A stretch of DNA of 64,000 nucleotides from Brachybacterium massiliense (GTDB taxonomy: Bacteria > Actinomycetota > Actinomycetes > Actinomycetales > Dermabacteraceae), in the NCBI RefSeq assembly GCF_900184245.1, contig NZ_FXXB01000007.1, positions 248,001 to 312,000 of the forward strand, read 5' to 3'. Position numbers and translations under genes: made by a program. How positions within the stretch are numbered: the stretch's first letter is position 1; the number at the start of each line of letters is the position of its first letter. Below, in pieces: positions 63,021 through 64,000 of this stretch. The notes under the pieces are model-generated. The model saw only the letters and a list, made by a program, of their open reading frames with translations. It searched no databases and was not told the DNA's origin.

Positions 63021-64000
63021 GTGAAGCCGACCGGACCGCTGGACCGCATGGCGGGCGCGCATGACGCCGCTGTGCTCGAGGTCGCCCGCCACGGCGAGCC
63101 CGTCTCCCGCGCTGGCCTGGCCGCAGCCCTGCAGGTCACACCGCAGGCGATCTCGAAGATCCTCTCCCGGCTCGGCGAGCGGGGCCTGATCGAGGAGGCC
63201 GGCTCGGTCTCCTCGGGGCCCGGCAAGCCCACCACCCTGTATCAGATCGTCCCTGGCTCGCGGCGGGCGATCGGCCTGCATCTGACGCGCTCACGGGTGC
63301 ACGGCGTCGTGGCGGACCTCACCGGCCAGGTGCTCGAGCGGCGTGAGGTCGGGATCGACCGGCAGCTGCCGGTGCCGGAGCTGATCGGCGCCCTCGCTGC
63401 GCTTGCGCGCGAGCTCGCGGAGCACGGGAACGGGCACCTGCTGGGAGTGGGCGTGGGGATGCCCGGCCCCGTGGACTCGGTCGAGGGCATCTACCGCGGC
63501 GCCCCGGCCCCCGACGACGCCTGGCAGGGCGCCTCGCTGCGCTCGCTGCTGCTCGAGGAGCTGGGCCTGCCGGTGCTGCTGGACCACGACTCGCGTGCGG
63601 CCCTCGTGGGCGAGAGCTGGTCGCAGCCGGGCCTGCTGGACAACGCCGCGCTGGTGCTGGCCGAGGACGGGCTGGGCGCGGCGCTGCGGCTGGACGGCGC
63701 GATGGTGCGCGGGGCGCACTCGCGGGCCGGGGAGGTGGGGCACACGGTGGTGAGGATGGGCGGCGTGCCGTGCCCCTGTGGTCGTCGGGGCTGCGCCCAG
63801 GCGGAGTATCTCGCCGCGCTCGAGACATCCGACGCGGAGCGCGCCGCGCAGGTGCTCGCGACCGTGGTGCTGAACCTGGTGCGCCTGGTGGATGTGGACC
63901 GGGTGGTGCTCGGCGGGCGCTCCATCTACACCCACCACGCCACCACGATGGAGGCGGTGCGGGCCGCGCTCGAGGAGGGGCTGCGCGCCGAGGCGCGGCT
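63021..64000 (+). CDS. ROK family transcriptional regulator, cut by window edge
   Basis: At least 326 residues: an N-terminal winged helix-turn-helix (VSRAGLAAALQVTPQAISKILSRL, residues about 28-51, in part) and a ROK sugar-kinase-like domain with VGVGMPGPVDS, LLDHDSRAAL, GEVGHTVV and the zinc motif CPCGRRGCAQAE. ROK repressors usually sense sugars or sugar phosphates. GTG 63021 has GGGAGG 9 nt upstream; in-frame ATG 63012 is an alternative. It is divergent from the MFS gene. The C-terminus lies past the window. Confidence 0.92.
   Translation, partial: MKPTGPLDRMAGAHDAAVLEVARHGEPVSRAGLAAALQVTPQAISKILSRLGERGLIEEAGSVSSGPGKPTTLYQIVPGSRRAIGLHLTRSRVHGVVADLTGQVLERREVGIDRQLPVPELIGALAALARELAEHGNGHLLGVGVGMPGPVDSVEGIYRGAPAPDDAWQGASLRSLLLEELGLPVLLDHDSRAALVGESWSQPGLLDNAALVLAEDGLGAALRLDGAMVRGAHSRAGEVGHTVVRMGGVPCPCGRRGCAQAEYLAALETSDAERAAQVLATVVLNLVRLVDVDRVVLGGRSIYTHHATTMEAVRAALEEGLRAEAR

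Overview
The window is a very GC-rich, densely packed stretch of an actinobacterial chromosome. Gene content fits a Brachybacterium-like member of the Dermabacteraceae: SURF1 and DUF3817 beside guaA, a separate guaB3, groES-groL under CIRCE control, and many leaderless GTG/ATG starts. The genus is an inference from gene content, not a database result. I see no rRNA or tRNA genes, insertion sequences, prophage or CRISPR array. Two genes run off the edges: guaA on the left and a ROK regulator on the right.

Layout. 1-14.1 kb: guanine nucleotide genes (guaA, guaB3, guaB) interleaved with the acetate pair pta-ackA, SURF1, an exonuclease and small membrane proteins. 14.4-18.6 kb: a PiT phosphate transporter and a three-gene coupled operon holding an RluA-type pseudouridine synthase. 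18.8-21.0 kb: groL-groES with two CIRCE operators around the promoter. 21.4-29.2 kb: a phosphodiesterase, then a molybdenum-cofactor cluster (moaE-mog-moaC-moeA on the minus strand, moaA-moaD on the plus strand, moeB and a broken second moeA on the minus strand). 29.3-32.9 kb: a quinone-type oxidoreductase and an operon of a methyltransferase-like gene, a DUF4129 protein and a membrane protein. 33.1-39.6 kb: an oligopeptide ABC system (two permeases, a lipoprotein, and a fused double ATPase on the other strand). 39.9-42.8 kb: MoxR, DUF58 and a membrane protein. 42.8-45.6 kb: msrA, an ArsD-like protein and remnants of a sialic-acid locus with an intact sialidase. 45.9-53.3 kb: a DUF2079 protein, a low-complexity surface protein and an operon of SRPBCC protein, S9 peptidase and alpha/beta hydrolase. 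53.4-64 kb: a GH3 lipoprotein, thiD, two tandem paralogous secreted-type proteins (one frameshifted), a cardiolipin synthase, a BI-1/YccA protein, a cystathionine gamma-synthase/lyase, an MFS exporter and a ROK regulator.

The most important observation is technical. Positions 39899-39947 (perhaps from 39894) are Illumina Nextera adapter, including an i5 index, fused to the 5' end of moxR. The assembly is therefore not trustworthy there. Three other genes are disrupted: moeA2 by a perfect 27-bp inverted repeat, a scramblase-like gene fused to a nanE tail, and a frameshift near 56165. They should be checked against reads before biological meaning is given to them. The most interesting biological pattern is the recurrent TANNNT-N6/7-start-codon architecture at about 17 genes, with an identical form at guaA and guaB3, which points to widespread leaderless transcripts.
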